NCBI RefSeq assembly: GCF_024609785.1
Contig: NZ_JANHJQ010000001.1
Coordinates: 186,001 to 250,000 of the forward strand
Origin: Pseudalkalibacillus decolorationis
GTDB taxonomy: Bacteria > Bacillota > Bacilli > Bacillales > Fictibacillaceae
Direction of reading: 5' to 3'
DNA length: 64,000 bases
Made by a program: the position numbers and the translations under genes. Position 1 is the stretch's first letter; each line of letters begins with the position of its first letter. Below are positions 1 through 8,373 of the stretch, piece by piece. The notes under the pieces are model-generated. The model was given only the letters and a program-made list of their open reading frames with translations, did no database searches and was not told the origin of the DNA.

Positions 1-1504
1 ACCAGAAGTAAGGATGGTACTCTCCTAGTGCATCACAGTGGGCTTCTTTCTGAGCGTCTTCCATCAGTTCTTTTAATCGTAAGACTGAGACTTGACCCTT
101 TTTTCGTTCCTCATAGAATCGTGTTTCAAATAAGAAACGCGCATGGATATTCATGAAGAAGGCGATTGACCGTTGTATTTTATCTTCAAGTAGGACGACC
201 CGTTCCTCTTCAGAGCTTGCGTTTTCAACAGCTGCATCCGAAACAAGCATTTCTGCATAAGTGGACGCTGTTTCTGCTACATTCATCGCATAGTTCTGAT
301 TTAAATATGGAAGTTCATCCATAACATGCTGGTGGTAAGCATGACCAAGCTCGTGGGCAAGTGTAGAAACGTTGCTTGGAGACCCTGAATAGGTCATAAA
401 GATTCGGGTTTCTTTAGAATTCGGGAAGCTTGTGCAGAATCCACCAGGTCGCTTACCAGAACGATCCTCTGCCTCAATCCATGATTTTTCAAACGCCATC
501 TTCGAAAACTCACTCATTTTCGGATTAAATTGTTTAAATTGATCGATGATAAAGTTCGCTGCTTCATCGTAAGATAATTTGGTATCTGTATTTCCTACAG
601 GTGCCTCGACATCTGTCCACCCGAGTTTTTCTAAACCGAGCATATCTGCCTTCCGCTCAAGGTACTTCACAAATGTTTTCTTATGCTGAACGATCACATT
701 CCACATCGTATCTAGTGTTTCTTGCGACATTCGGTTGATGGAGAGGGGTTCCTTAAGTACAGATGACCAGTCACGATGTTCATACGTATTAAGTCTGAAT
801 CCAGCGAGATGATTCAATGCTTCTGCACAGAAATCTTCTTGCTCTTCCCAAGCCTTTTGATAGCTTTCAAAAGCTTTATGTCGAACTTCATGGTCGATAC
901 TGGATAGCTTATTGTCCAATTGCCCTACAGACAACTCTTTAACCTCACCGTCTTCTTCAAACGGAATGCTCATCTTCCCGACTACCAAATCGTATAGGTT
1001 GGACCAAGCATGATAGCCATCTACTGCAAGATCATTAATGAGTGACTCTTGATCATATGAAAGCTTTTCAACCGCATTTGTCCGTCGCTCATTTAATACA
1101 AATGAATACGGATATAGACCATCGTGTTGTAATAAGGTCTTCCAATCATTATCGGTTACCTGAGCTAACTTCTCTTCAAAACGCGTCCAAACAGATTGAT
1201 ATTTTGCACTGATTTGTTCAATTTTTGCACGTAGTGCTAGAGCATCTTTGTCTTTTACGTCTTGGGCCACTAGACACCCTACAAATGCTCCGGTCTCATG
1301 AAGCTTTGCAGATAGTTGACTAATTTCCTCAACTGCCACTGTCAGCTGCTGATGACTCTCCGGGTTACAGTTTTGCACACGATCCTTAACCGTCTCTAAA
1401 TCTTCTTCAATGGATTTCATATATGCCTTTAATTCTTCAGAATCGCTACCACCAGCAAAAATGTTTTCCAGGTCCCATGATTGTGATAACTTCGTTAACT
1501 TCAT
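1..1504 (-). CDS. M3 family oligoendopeptidase (PepF/YusX-like), C-terminus beyond window
   Basis: This is a zinc metallopeptidase of the thimet/oligoendopeptidase F family, which cleaves short peptides in the cytoplasm. The reading frame begins at the ATG at 1502-1504, behind an AGGAGG-type ribosome binding site at 1510-1516, and runs off the left edge after about 501 codons. The zinc-binding motif HELGHAYH lies at residues 384-391 (bases 332-355), followed by the usual family sequence containing NVAETAST. Related proteins are near 600 residues, so roughly the last 100 are outside the window. The frame is open throughout and looks intact. Substrate range cannot be read from sequence. Confidence 0.9.
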   Translation of the reverse strand, partial: MKLTKLSQSWDLENIFAGGSDSEELKAYMKSIEEDLETVKDRVQNCNPESHQQLTVAVEEISQLSAKLHETGAFVGCLVAQDVKDKDALALRAKIEQISAKYQSVWTRFEEKLAQVTDNDWKTLLQHDGLYPYSFVLNERRTNAVEKLSYDQESLINDLAVDGYHAWSNLYDLVVGKMSIPFEEDGEVKELSVGQLDNKLSSIDHEVRHKAFESYQKAWEEQEDFCAEALNHLAGFRLNTYEHRDWSSVLKEPLSINRMSQETLDTMWNVIVQHKKTFVKYLERKADMLGLEKLGWTDVEAPVGNTDTKLSYDEAANFIIDQFKQFNPKMSEFSKMAFEKSWIEAEDRSGKRPGGFCTSFPNSKETRIFMTYSGSPSNVSTLAHELGHAYHQHVMDELPYLNQNYAMNVAETASTYAEMLVSDAAVENASSEEERVVLLEDKIQRSIAFFMNIHARFLFETRFYEERKKGQVSVLRLKELMEDAQKEAHCDALGEYHPYFW

Positions 1505-1574
1505 AAATAGCCTCCTATCGAATATGTAATACTTCCATTATAAAGAAAATTCGAAAAAGAACCAAGAAATTGTG

Positions 1575-1613
1575 TAAAAATAAAAAAGAACGGGTGACGA
1601 ATCACCACGTTCT
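1575..1613 (-). terminator. Rho-independent terminator after the 24-residue membrane peptide gene
   Basis: An inverted repeat (GAACG-GGTGA facing TCACC-ACGTTC, one bulge) is followed on the minus strand by a T-rich run. It lies directly downstream of the small gene at 1616-1690 and upstream of the peptidase gene, so the small gene appears to have its own transcript end. Confidence 0.7.
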
Positions 1614-1615
1614 CT

Positions 1616-1690
1616 TTAGTCGTATGCACACGCGTACATGAAATACACAAGCATTATGAGCAATACTGCAGGAAAAAGGATATCTGCCAT
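1616..1690 (-). CDS. 24-residue hydrophobic membrane peptide, function unknown
   Basis: A 25-codon frame encodes MADILFPAVLLIMLVYFMYA followed by CAYD. It is a single membrane-spanning helix with almost no soluble part. An AAAGGGTG ribosome binding site lies at a normal distance from the ATG, and a terminator follows immediately. That full gene layout makes translation plausible. Small one-helix proteins of this size often sit on transporters or respiratory oxidases (KdpF and CydS are examples), but I see no match to a named family. The two neighbours do not suggest a partner. A Fur-box-like palindrome lies about 75 bases upstream. Confidence 0.5.
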   Translation of the reverse strand: MADILFPAVLLIMLVYFMYACAYD

Positions 1691-1761
1691 CGTAATTCAC
1701 CCTTTCTTAACGCTCCTTTTATGTATACTTCCACTTTTGCCTAATCATTAATCTTCTTTTT

Positions 1762-1780
1762 TCGAAAATGATTTTCATGT
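1762..1780. promoter_or_regulatory. Fur-box-like palindrome
   Basis: The core GAAAATGATTTTC at 1764-1776 is a perfect short palindrome. It resembles the 7-1-7 Fur consensus (TGATAAT-N-ATTATCA) with about three mismatches, and a TATAAT lies just to its right at 1781-1786 on the + strand. It sits between the small membrane peptide gene and the 3' end of the HAD gene. The resemblance is real, but the site is AT-rich and could be chance. Confidence 0.25.
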
Positions 1781-1820
1781 TATAATTATTACCAATTAAG
1801 TATGGTTTGTTTTAAGTTCT

Positions 1821-2567
1821 CTATTTACAAGAGAGAACCTGATCAATCGCCTTCGCAACCCCATGATTTGTATTATTTTCAGTTACCCAATCAGCTTCTT
1901 CCCTCACAACTTCTTGTGCATTCCCCATTGCAACACCAATTCCTGCCTCACGAATCATCGCGAGATCATTTAAGCTATCGCCTACTGCCATCACGTGATC
2001 CATAGATAGATTCAACCACTTACATACTTTAAGCAGAGCTGCTGCCTTATTCACACCCGCTGGATTGATTTCGATATTGGTTGGACTAGAATTCGTGATC
2101 TCGAGTGCAGTATTACTCAACAATTCGTCCATTACGACCTGCCGAACTTCGTCATCCTGTATTTCAAATCCAAACTTAAGCCAATTATATGTATCAATTT
2201 CCTTATTGAATGGTCGCTGCGAATTGAATAAGCCTTGTGTTGTAGACGTCCAGAAATTGATATCGTGCTCGATTTTCAGTTTCCAAAGAGCTTTCACTAT
2301 TTCATGATTAAGCGGGGTACTATCAACTAAGTTATATTCATGATCATAAATTTCTCCCCCATTCACTGTGATAATGTAAGAAGAACGGCCAAGTGCATCA
2401 GAAATGTCTCGACATGTAAAAAGGGAGCGCCCAGTGCTTAAGATGACATGAATGCCTTGTTCCCTTGCACGTTGAATCGCTTTTTCATTCTCAACTGATA
2501 CTTCGCCATCATGATTTACAAGTGTACCGTCCATATCTAAAGCGATTAATCTAACATCTTTCATCAT
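1821..2567 (-). CDS. Cof-type HAD-IIB family phosphatase
   Basis: This is a haloacid dehalogenase superfamily hydrolase of the Cof/YkrA type, which dephosphorylates sugar phosphates or other small phosphorylated metabolites in the cytoplasm. Motif I is LDMDGT with the catalytic Asp at residues 11 and 13, motif II is STGRS, and motif IV is GDSLNDL near residues 196-202. A type IIB cap lies between them. I chose the ATG at 2565-2567 because AAAGGAT lies nine bases upstream; a TTG 18 bases further out has no such site. The length of 248 residues is usual for the family. Substrate is not predictable. Confidence 0.88.
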   Translation of the reverse strand: MMKDVRLIALDMDGTLVNHDGEVSVENEKAIQRAREQGIHVILSTGRSLFTCRDISDALGRSSYIITVNGGEIYDHEYNLVDSTPLNHEIVKALWKLKIEHDINFWTSTTQGLFNSQRPFNKEIDTYNWLKFGFEIQDDEVRQVVMDELLSNTALEITNSSPTNIEINPAGVNKAAALLKVCKWLNLSMDHVMAVGDSLNDLAMIREAGIGVAMGNAQEVVREEADWVTENNTNHGVAKAIDQVLSCK

Positions 2568-2961
2568 TTTATCCGATCCTTTCAAAGTTACTAAAAACTA
2601 TAAATCCATGTCACTTATTGGTGAGCAAAGCCACTTAAATTTGCTTTTTGCGTTTGTACCGTGCGATTTATCACAAGATCTTTAACTCCCTTCATGATAA
2701 GCAAAAAGAGAACTTGAATCAACTTTTCAGGTATTTGAAGGTTCAACGTACAGCCCGTGGAATCAGTTGAAAGAAGACGCGAAAAGAGCGACCTTACGCA
2801 ATTAAAAGATTTGGTTGCTCACCGGAATTGGTAAATCAGCCATAATATCTCTACTGATTTACTCCTGCTCTGTATTTTCCTTTTAGAGCTGACCTCCCAT
2901 AATAAACTCTTTTCAATTGCACAATATATATTTATTGGTCGTATGTGAGGAGGTCATTTTT
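2568..2961. other. 394-base intergenic stretch, no gene recognised
   Basis: The stretch lies between divergent genes and should hold both promoters. An inverted repeat (GGTAAATCAG facing CTGATTTAC, bases about 2830-2867) is not followed by a T-run. A short open stretch on the + strand ending near 2800 reads without stops for about 34 codons, but it has no start codon or ribosome binding site and I do not recognise it. It may be gene debris. Confidence 0.4.
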
Positions 2962-4314
2962 ATGAGTAATAGCAAGGGGAATTTGAAATGGTGGCATTTA
3001 TCATTAATGGGTATCGGTTGCACAATAGGGACAGGCTATTTTCTAGGGTCAAGCATCGGTATAAAGGTCACAGGGCCATCGATTGTATTCTCATTTATAT
3101 TGGCAGCGATTGGAACTTATATCGTTTTTAGCCTACTAGCAAAAATGACTGCCGAAGATCCCCAAGAAGGATCCTTTTGTTACTATGCAAACAAAGCCTA
3201 TGGTAGATGGGCAGGATTTAGCTGCGGTTGGAATTACTGGTGTTCAAATATTCTTATCATGGGAAGTCAATTAACAGCTCTCTCTATACTTTCACGTTTT
3301 TGGTTTCACAATGTCCCCCTATGGATTTTCGCAGCTGGATATGCGGTTCTTTCAATCTTTGTCGTTCTGTTGGGAACAAAGGGATTCGATAAAGTGGAAG
3401 ATATATTTGCGGTTATCAAAACTGCCGCAATTATTATGTTTATTATTCTGGCTGGAGTCGCACTTTTCGGGTGGATCCATGGAGATGCTGAACAGCAAGG
3501 TTTACCTAATTCCACAAAAGAATTATTTCCAGAAGGTCCTATCGGTTTATGGTCATCCCTCATCTATGCTTTTTACGCTTATGGAGGTATTGAGGTAATC
3601 GGTCTATTGGCGATGCAGCTCAAAAATAAAGATGATGCTCCTAAGGCTGGGAAGGTCATGTTAATCTTGCTGATGGTCATCTATGTAATATCGTTAGGAC
3701 TCGCCGTTATAATGGTTCCTCTTGATTCGTTTACGGACAAGGAAAGTCCATTTGTTACTGCTTTATCCGGCTATCATCTACCCTTCTTTCCCCATGTATT
3801 TAACGGCGCCATTATTATAGCTGGTTTTTCAACGATGACAGCGGCATTATTCGGAGTCACCAATCTTCTAGTAACATTGGCGAAAGACGGAGATGCCCCT
3901 TCCTTTTTTTCAAAGAAGATGAAAAGATATAAAGATTTGCCTCTTCCCTCATTAGGGCTCGGTGCTGCTGGGCTATTGGCTTCGGTTATTACTGCACTTT
4001 TAGTACCAGGTAAAATTTATGAGTATATTACCACTGCTGCTGGTATATTGCTTTTGTACAACTGGTTTTTTATTATCATTTCCGCCTTCAAAATCATTCA
4101 AATAAAATTATGGGATAAACTATTGTCATTTGTTGGGATTTTATTAATTATAGCTAGTATAAGTGGAACAATAATGGAAAAAGAGGTTCGTTTCGGATTT
4201 TACATTAGCGTAATTTTCGTAGTGATTATTGGTATCGTTTGTTTTATCATGAAAAAAGTGAGTTGGGATAAAACCAATCGCAAAGGAACACTGGGGAAAC
4301 GAACCAAACTTTAA
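2962..4314 (+). CDS. APC family amino acid permease
   Basis: This is an integral membrane transporter of the amino acid-polyamine-organocation superfamily. It probably brings an amino acid into the cell by proton symport. The N-terminal helix carries the family signature GIGCTIGTGYFLGSSIGI near residues 16-33, and hydrophobic segments fill about twelve spans over 450 residues. The ATG at 2962 is preceded by GAGGAGGT; an in-frame ATG 45 bases further upstream lacks one, so the shorter start is preferred. The gene stands alone with no binding protein or enzyme beside it, so the substrate is open. A terminator is found at 4537-4569. Confidence 0.85.
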   Translation: MSNSKGNLKWWHLSLMGIGCTIGTGYFLGSSIGIKVTGPSIVFSFILAAIGTYIVFSLLAKMTAEDPQEGSFCYYANKAYGRWAGFSCGWNYWCSNILIMGSQLTALSILSRFWFHNVPLWIFAAGYAVLSIFVVLLGTKGFDKVEDIFAVIKTAAIIMFIILAGVALFGWIHGDAEQQGLPNSTKELFPEGPIGLWSSLIYAFYAYGGIEVIGLLAMQLKNKDDAPKAGKVMLILLMVIYVISLGLAVIMVPLDSFTDKESPFVTALSGYHLPFFPHVFNGAIIIAGFSTMTAALFGVTNLLVTLAKDGDAPSFFSKKMKRYKDLPLPSLGLGAAGLLASVITALLVPGKIYEYITTAAGILLLYNWFFIIISAFKIIQIKLWDKLLSFVGILLIIASISGTIMEKEVRFGFYISVIFVVIIGIVCFIMKKVSWDKTNRKGTLGKRTKL

Positions 4315-4391
4315 TCAACAAACATTGTGCACTTTTTCATTTTTTTCTTACCATCATGTCCTATTTTGGGGCAATTCAGAATTGATGTTAG

Positions 4392-4511
4392 ATTCTCTAC
4401 CCCAAATCATTGCCAGAGGTTTATGAAGCTGCTGGAATTCATTTTGACTTTTCCGAACAAACAATCAAGAACCTGATGGCAGTTTTTAAAAGGGGAACTT
4501 GCCAAAATTAA
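4392..4511 (+). pseudogene. Probable remnant of an M3 oligoendopeptidase C-terminus
   Basis: A 39-codon open stretch reads KSLPEVYEAAGIHFDFSEQT and then IKNLMAVFKR before stopping. That resembles the last helices of M3 family oligoendopeptidases, which typically carry a SLPE(L/V)(Y/F)..AGI.FDFSE type segment before the end. There is no start codon or ribosome binding site, and an in-frame stop lies just upstream at 4389-4391. It is therefore best read as debris of a second M3 peptidase gene, the intact relative being at 1-1504. The family assignment is from memory of the C-terminal pattern and needs an alignment. Confidence 0.4.
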
Positions 4512-4536
4512 ATCTTAAGCCATCCATGTTTGAGTT

Positions 4537-4569
4537 GAGGAGCTGACGATTGGATCAGCTCCTCTTTTT
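4537..4569 (+). terminator. Rho-independent terminator
   Basis: A perfect ten-base stem (GAGGAGCTGA facing TCAGCTCCTC, eight-base loop) is followed by TTTTT on the + strand. It lies after the M3 remnant and would end the permease transcript. Confidence 0.85.
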
Positions 4570-4674
4570 CCTGTTTAATTAACAATATTTGTAATCTAAC
4601 TGTCACGTATAACTGTATGGTTTTGAACAGAAATAAGGTATAATGAAATCATCAAACAGACGGGAGGGATTCCC

Positions 4675-5078
4675 TTGGGAAGTACTATCGGATTGGTGAA
4701 CTAGCAGAACAAACAGGCCTCTCAAGACGTACAATTGACTATTATACGAATATCGGAATCCTAACCGCAGAGCGGACAGGTTCCAATTATCGAATTTATG
4801 AAGAGTCATCTATACCGCGCATCCAGATCATTCAACATTGCAAAAGCAATAATATGTCATTAGGTGAAATTAAAGTTTTATTAGAGCGATTCTGTGAAGA
4901 TGAAGTATTTAATAAGGTAGAAATGATACTCGATAAGCTTAAAGAGATTGAAACCGAAATTATTGAATTAAACAGTCGATATCCAAACCTCAATGAGGAC
5001 CAAAAGTGCTGGTTAAATCAAAAGATTAACCAGCAAACCATTTCAATCATGCAAGCAATTACGATTTTGATTACTTAG
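4675..5078 (+). pseudogene. MerR family regulator (CueR/YhdQ-like) with a frame break at the start codon
   Basis: The translated frame from about 4680 encodes a full MerR helix-turn-helix (YYRIGELAEQTGLSRRTIDY, then NIGIL and NYRIYEE), followed by a dimerisation helix and a Cys-containing tail, ending at 5078. No ATG, GTG or TTG exists in that frame between the stop at 4644-4646 and an internal ATG at 4854. A TTG at 4675 sits five bases behind GGGAGGG, where the start should be, but it is one base out of frame. One missing G in the run GGG at 4677-4679 would restore TTG-GGG-AAG-TAC-TAT. It is either a frameshift mutation, a base-calling error in a homopolymer, or rare initiation at another codon. 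The next gene is a CNNM transporter, as beside yhdQ in B. subtilis. Confidence 0.7.
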
Positions 5079-5119
5079 GAGGTGTAAGGGGCTGACTCTG
5101 TTCATTTGTCATCCCCCAT

Positions 5120-6424
5120 ATGGAAATATTTAATTTATTTATGGTCGCGGTACTCATCCTGCTTACTGCGTTTTTCGTAGCAGCAGAATTTGCAATTGTA
5201 AAGATACGTAAAACTAAAATTGATACATTGGCTGATGAAGGAAACCAAAATGCGAAAGCGGTTCAAAAAATACTTGGAAACCTTGATGGCTATTTGTCTG
5301 CGTGTCAATTAGGGATTACAATTACAGCACTCGGACTTGGATGGCTTGGTGAACCTACAGTCGAAGACCTGTTACATCCTGTATTTGAGAATTTCGAGTT
5401 ATCAGAAACCGTTGCTACGACCTTATCTTTTGCGATTGCTTTTTCAGCGATCACCTTCTTGCATGTCGTACTTGGGGAATTAGCACCTAAATCTGTTGCA
5501 ATACAAAAAGCGGAAACCGTTAGCTTAATGTTAGCAAAGCCATTAATATTCTTTAATAGAATTATGTTTCCTTTTATTTGGACGTTGAATGGTGCAGCAC
5601 GGATTTTAGTAAAAATGTTCGGGTTACCTCCTGCTAATGAACACGAAGCCGCTCACTCCGAAGAAGAGCTTCGAATGATTTTGTCTGAAAGCTATAAAAA
5701 AGGTGAGATAAACCAAGCTGAGATGGAATTCGTCAACAATGTATTCGAGTTCGATGAGAAAATGGCGAAGGAAATCATGGTACCACGAACTGAAATGTTG
5801 TGTTTATTTTTAGAAGATTCATTTGATGAAAACCTTTCAATCATGAAAGAGGAAAAATACACCAGATACCCTGTAGCGGATGATGACAAGGACAGAATCC
5901 TTGGCGTCGTTAACGTGAAAGAAATCTTTAATGACTATATTAGTGATAAACATAAACCGCTAGAGGAATATGTCCGCCCTGTTGCTCATGTAAGTGAGAC
6001 AGCACCGATTAAGGAACTGTTAAGGAAATTGCAGAAATCAAGAAGTCATATGGCGATTGTGGTCGATGAATACGGTGGAACTGCTGGTCTTTTAACGGTG
6101 GAGGATATTATTGAAGAGCTTGTTGGTGAAATTCAAGACGAGTTCGATATTGATGAGAAACCGATGTTCCAAAAGGTTAGTAAAGACAAAACCATTGTTG
6201 ATGCTAAAGTATTAATTTCCGAAGTAAACGAAATGCTTGGAACAGAAATTGATAATTCCGATATTGATACAATTGGCGGGTGGGTTCTTTCTGAAAAAAT
6301 GGAAGCCGAAAAGGGTACAATGATTGAAAAAGGCGGATTTCAATTCACAGTTACCGAAAACGACGGTCACCAAATTAAAGAACTTGAAATTCAAAAGCTA
6401 AACGAAGCAAAAGGAACGGGTTAA
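5120..6424 (+). CDS. CNNM/CBS domain magnesium efflux protein (MpfA/YhdP family, 'hemolysin' family)
   Basis: This membrane protein of the CorC/HlyC-CNNM family is implicated in magnesium export and tolerance in B. subtilis (MpfA). Its 434 residues show a DUF21/CNNM transmembrane domain (about 1-190, with SACQLGITITALGLGWLG), then a CBS pair (about 205-330, with MVPRTEM and HMAIVVDEYGGTAG), then a CorC_HlyC domain (about 345-430). The ATG at 5120 has no good ribosome binding site; the nearest strong one (AGGAGGTG at 5078) is about 35 bases upstream, next to the end of the MerR gene. No other in-frame start fits. It is convergent with and overlaps the CDF gene by four bases. Confidence 0.88.
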   Translation: MEIFNLFMVAVLILLTAFFVAAEFAIVKIRKTKIDTLADEGNQNAKAVQKILGNLDGYLSACQLGITITALGLGWLGEPTVEDLLHPVFENFELSETVATTLSFAIAFSAITFLHVVLGELAPKSVAIQKAETVSLMLAKPLIFFNRIMFPFIWTLNGAARILVKMFGLPPANEHEAAHSEEELRMILSESYKKGEINQAEMEFVNNVFEFDEKMAKEIMVPRTEMLCLFLEDSFDENLSIMKEEKYTRYPVADDDKDRILGVVNVKEIFNDYISDKHKPLEEYVRPVAHVSETAPIKELLRKLQKSRSHMAIVVDEYGGTAGLLTVEDIIEELVGEIQDEFDIDEKPMFQKVSKDKTIVDAKVLISEVNEMLGTEIDNSDIDTIGGWVLSEKMEAEKGTMIEKGGFQFTVTENDGHQIKELEIQKLNEAKGTG

Positions 6425-6440
6425 ACCTCGTTCCTTTTTT
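6413..6440. terminator. Shared hairpin terminator of convergent genes
   Basis: GGAACGGG and CCTCGTTCC flank the overlapping stop codons and are followed by TTTTTT on the + strand, with an A-rich stretch on the other side. It probably ends the CNNM transcript and may serve both directions. Confidence 0.6.
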
Positions 6441-7392
6441 CCTTATCCCAGCTTTCCAGCTCATCGGTTTCCAATATCCCTAATGTGACATCCCCAATGT
6501 CTGAGTCCTCTAATAACATTTCCTTTACTTTGAACTTTATATCATCAGCATCAGCAAGAGAAAAGCCTTTCCTGAGCTCTATATAACTCTCAACGTGATA
6601 CTTTCTCCCTTCTTGAAGAACGCGCATATCGTAAATATCGACCACATCTGTATGGGAGAGTATCATGTCAGCGACACGATCAACAACGACCTTGGGAGCT
6701 GTCACACCAATCAGTCCAATCGTGTTTTCATATCCAATTTTCAATGCTATACCTATTAATAATAACCCAATTAACAACGTCCCAACTCCATCCAAGAGGT
6801 AGAACCCTGTTAAGTAAGACAACACAACCGATACGAGCGCAAGGAAAGCACCGAATGTTGCAATGATATCCTCATAAAAAACCAATCTGGTTGGCGGGGC
6901 AGCAAGTGAGACAGCTTTCATAGCACCCTTAAATATACCCAATCCGCTTGCTTCCGTTCGTGTTTCCTTAATAATCTCTTTGGAAGCTTTAATAAGTACG
7001 TATCCATCAATGATAATCGCAATAAGCAGAATACCCACGTTCAACCATATATTTGAGGATGGTTTAGGGTGCATAATTAGCTCCCAACCCTTGATAATCG
7101 TTTCATACGCCATAATCGAAACGACAACCACAGCAACTAGAACAAAAAGGTTTACAACCCTACCAAAGCCCGTGGGAAAACGTTTGGTAGGTTCTTTTTC
7201 AGCAAGTGCGCTCCCAAAAAAGACGAATCCTTGGTTTGTTGCATCAGCAGCGGAATGCAGTGTAGTGGCAAGCATCGTTCCACTTCCACTAATTCCTGCT
7301 GCAATACCTTTTATTATCGCTAAGATTGTATTCCCAGCGGCTGCTATACCTGATGATTTATTGCCTTTTCTAAGTAGTTTTATCAATGACAT
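6421..7392 (-). CDS. Cation diffusion facilitator family transporter (YdbO-like)
   Basis: This is a CDF family metal/proton antiporter, typically exporting Zn, Mn, Fe or Co across the cytoplasmic membrane. The HSAAD metal-site motif lies at residues 46-50, about six membrane segments follow, and a C-terminal cytoplasmic domain starts near residue 225. The family is usually about 300 residues and this one is 323. The start is uncertain. I chose the ATG at 7390-7392, five bases behind GGGTG; an adjacent ATG at 7395 and a TTG at 7434 are alternatives. The gene is convergent with the CNNM gene, so two metal transporters share a terminator region. Confidence 0.85.
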   Translation of the reverse strand: MSLIKLLRKGNKSSGIAAAGNTILAIIKGIAAGISGSGTMLATTLHSAADATNQGFVFFGSALAEKEPTKRFPTGFGRVVNLFVLVAVVVVSIMAYETIIKGWELIMHPKPSSNIWLNVGILLIAIIIDGYVLIKASKEIIKETRTEASGLGIFKGAMKAVSLAAPPTRLVFYEDIIATFGAFLALVSVVLSYLTGFYLLDGVGTLLIGLLLIGIALKIGYENTIGLIGVTAPKVVVDRVADMILSHTDVVDIYDMRVLQEGRKYHVESYIELRKGFSLADADDIKFKVKEMLLEDSDIGDVTLGILETDELESWDKEKRNEV

Positions 7393-7505
7393 CATCTCAC
7401 CCGACCCATTAGAAGTTAATCTCATTATCACCAAGTGAGAGGTGCAGTATTCAATACAATAGGTGTGTTGTATTTAGCATTGATATTAATCATTAATAAA
7501 TTGAA

Positions 7506-7533
7506 CAGCCCACGCCATAGTTGCCGTGAGCTG
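7506..7533 (-). terminator. Hairpin downstream of sigK
   Basis: CAGCCCACGCCAT and TTGCCGTGAGCTG form an imperfect stem nine bases beyond the sigK stop codon. The following T-run on the minus strand is weak, so terminator function is likely but not certain. Confidence 0.5.
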
Positions 7534-7542
7534 CCCATTACC

Positions 7543-8259
7543 CTATCTTCCCTTTTCTTTATCTTGTCTTTGTCGATAGAACTCATGGAACAATTTCATC
7601 AGTGCCCGTTTTTCGATTCGGGAGACATAGCTTCTTGATATACCAAGGTCTTTAGCGATCTCCCTTTGGGTCCGTTCTTTTTCCATATCGAGGCCGAACC
7701 GACCGACGACGACCTCTTTTTCCCTCTCATCAAGGATGTGGATATGCTCGTAAATCTGTTTCTTTTCCATTTTTAATTGGATTGTATCGACAATGTCATC
7801 TAGGTCGGCTTTTAATACGTCAATCAAGGAAATCTCGTTCCCTTCTTTATCTGTACCGATCGGGTCTTGTAAGGAGACGTCCTTCTTCGTTTTCTTGATT
7901 GCTCGTAGGTGCATTAGAATTTCATTTTCGATACATCTAGCAGCATAGGTTGCAAGCTTCGTTCCCTTTCCTCTCGAGTAGCTTTCAATCGCTTTTATTA
8001 ACCCAATTGTTCCAATGGAAATTAAATCCTCGTTGTCCTCACCTGTATTTTCGAATTTCTTACAAATATGGGCGACGAGTCTTAAGTTATGTTCAATTAA
8101 TCGATTTCTTGCCTCCTGACTACCTTCAGCCATTTCCTTTAAGTATCTTTTTTCTTCTTCTGATGAAAGGGGTTGTGGGAAAGCATTGTTCTTTACGTAG
8201 GAAACAAAGAACATCAATTCTTTAAAAAAGTAAGCCAGTGCTGCGATAATACTCGACAC
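7543..8259 (-). CDS. sigK: RNA polymerase sporulation sigma factor SigK (pro-sigma-K)
   Basis: This sigma factor of the sigma-70 family directs late mother-cell transcription during spore formation, including coat and cortex genes. It begins with a hydrophobic pro-sequence (about 20 residues, ending near VSYVKNNAF) that SpoIVFB removes in relatives. Region 2 carries RLVAHI and [16 protein letters not shown], and region 4 carries the helix-turn-helix near [18 protein letters not shown] chose the GTG at 8257-8259 because GGAGGTG lies just before it. The gene is one continuous frame of 238 residues, without the skin element that splits it in B. subtilis strain 168. BofC, which controls its processing, is encoded at 61381-61941. 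Confidence 0.95.
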   Translation of the reverse strand: MSSIIAALAYFFKELMFFVSYVKNNAFPQPLSSEEEKRYLKEMAEGSQEARNRLIEHNLRLVAHICKKFENTGEDNEDLISIGTIGLIKAIESYSRGKGTKLATYAARCIENEILMHLRAIKKTKKDVSLQDPIGTDKEGNEISLIDVLKADLDDIVDTIQLKMEKKQIYEHIHILDEREKEVVVGRFGLDMEKERTQREIAKDLGISRSYVSRIEKRALMKLFHEFYRQRQDKEKGR

Positions 8260-8373
8260 ACCATCACCTCCATTGGCAACTATCACACATACTTAATCCT
8301 ATGAAGGAATGGGCTTGGTTGTGTCTGTACCTATTTTAAAAATTGAAATCAGTAGTGATGGCCAGCTACTTAC

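Noticed and set aside
2568-2961. A possible small gene in the gap before the permease
   Set aside because: The only open stretch (to about 2800 on the + strand) lacks a start codon and ribosome binding site and matches no family I know.
6980-7438. A 152-codon frame on the + strand
   Set aside because: It lies wholly opposite the CDF transporter coding sequence and has no ribosome binding site or family features.
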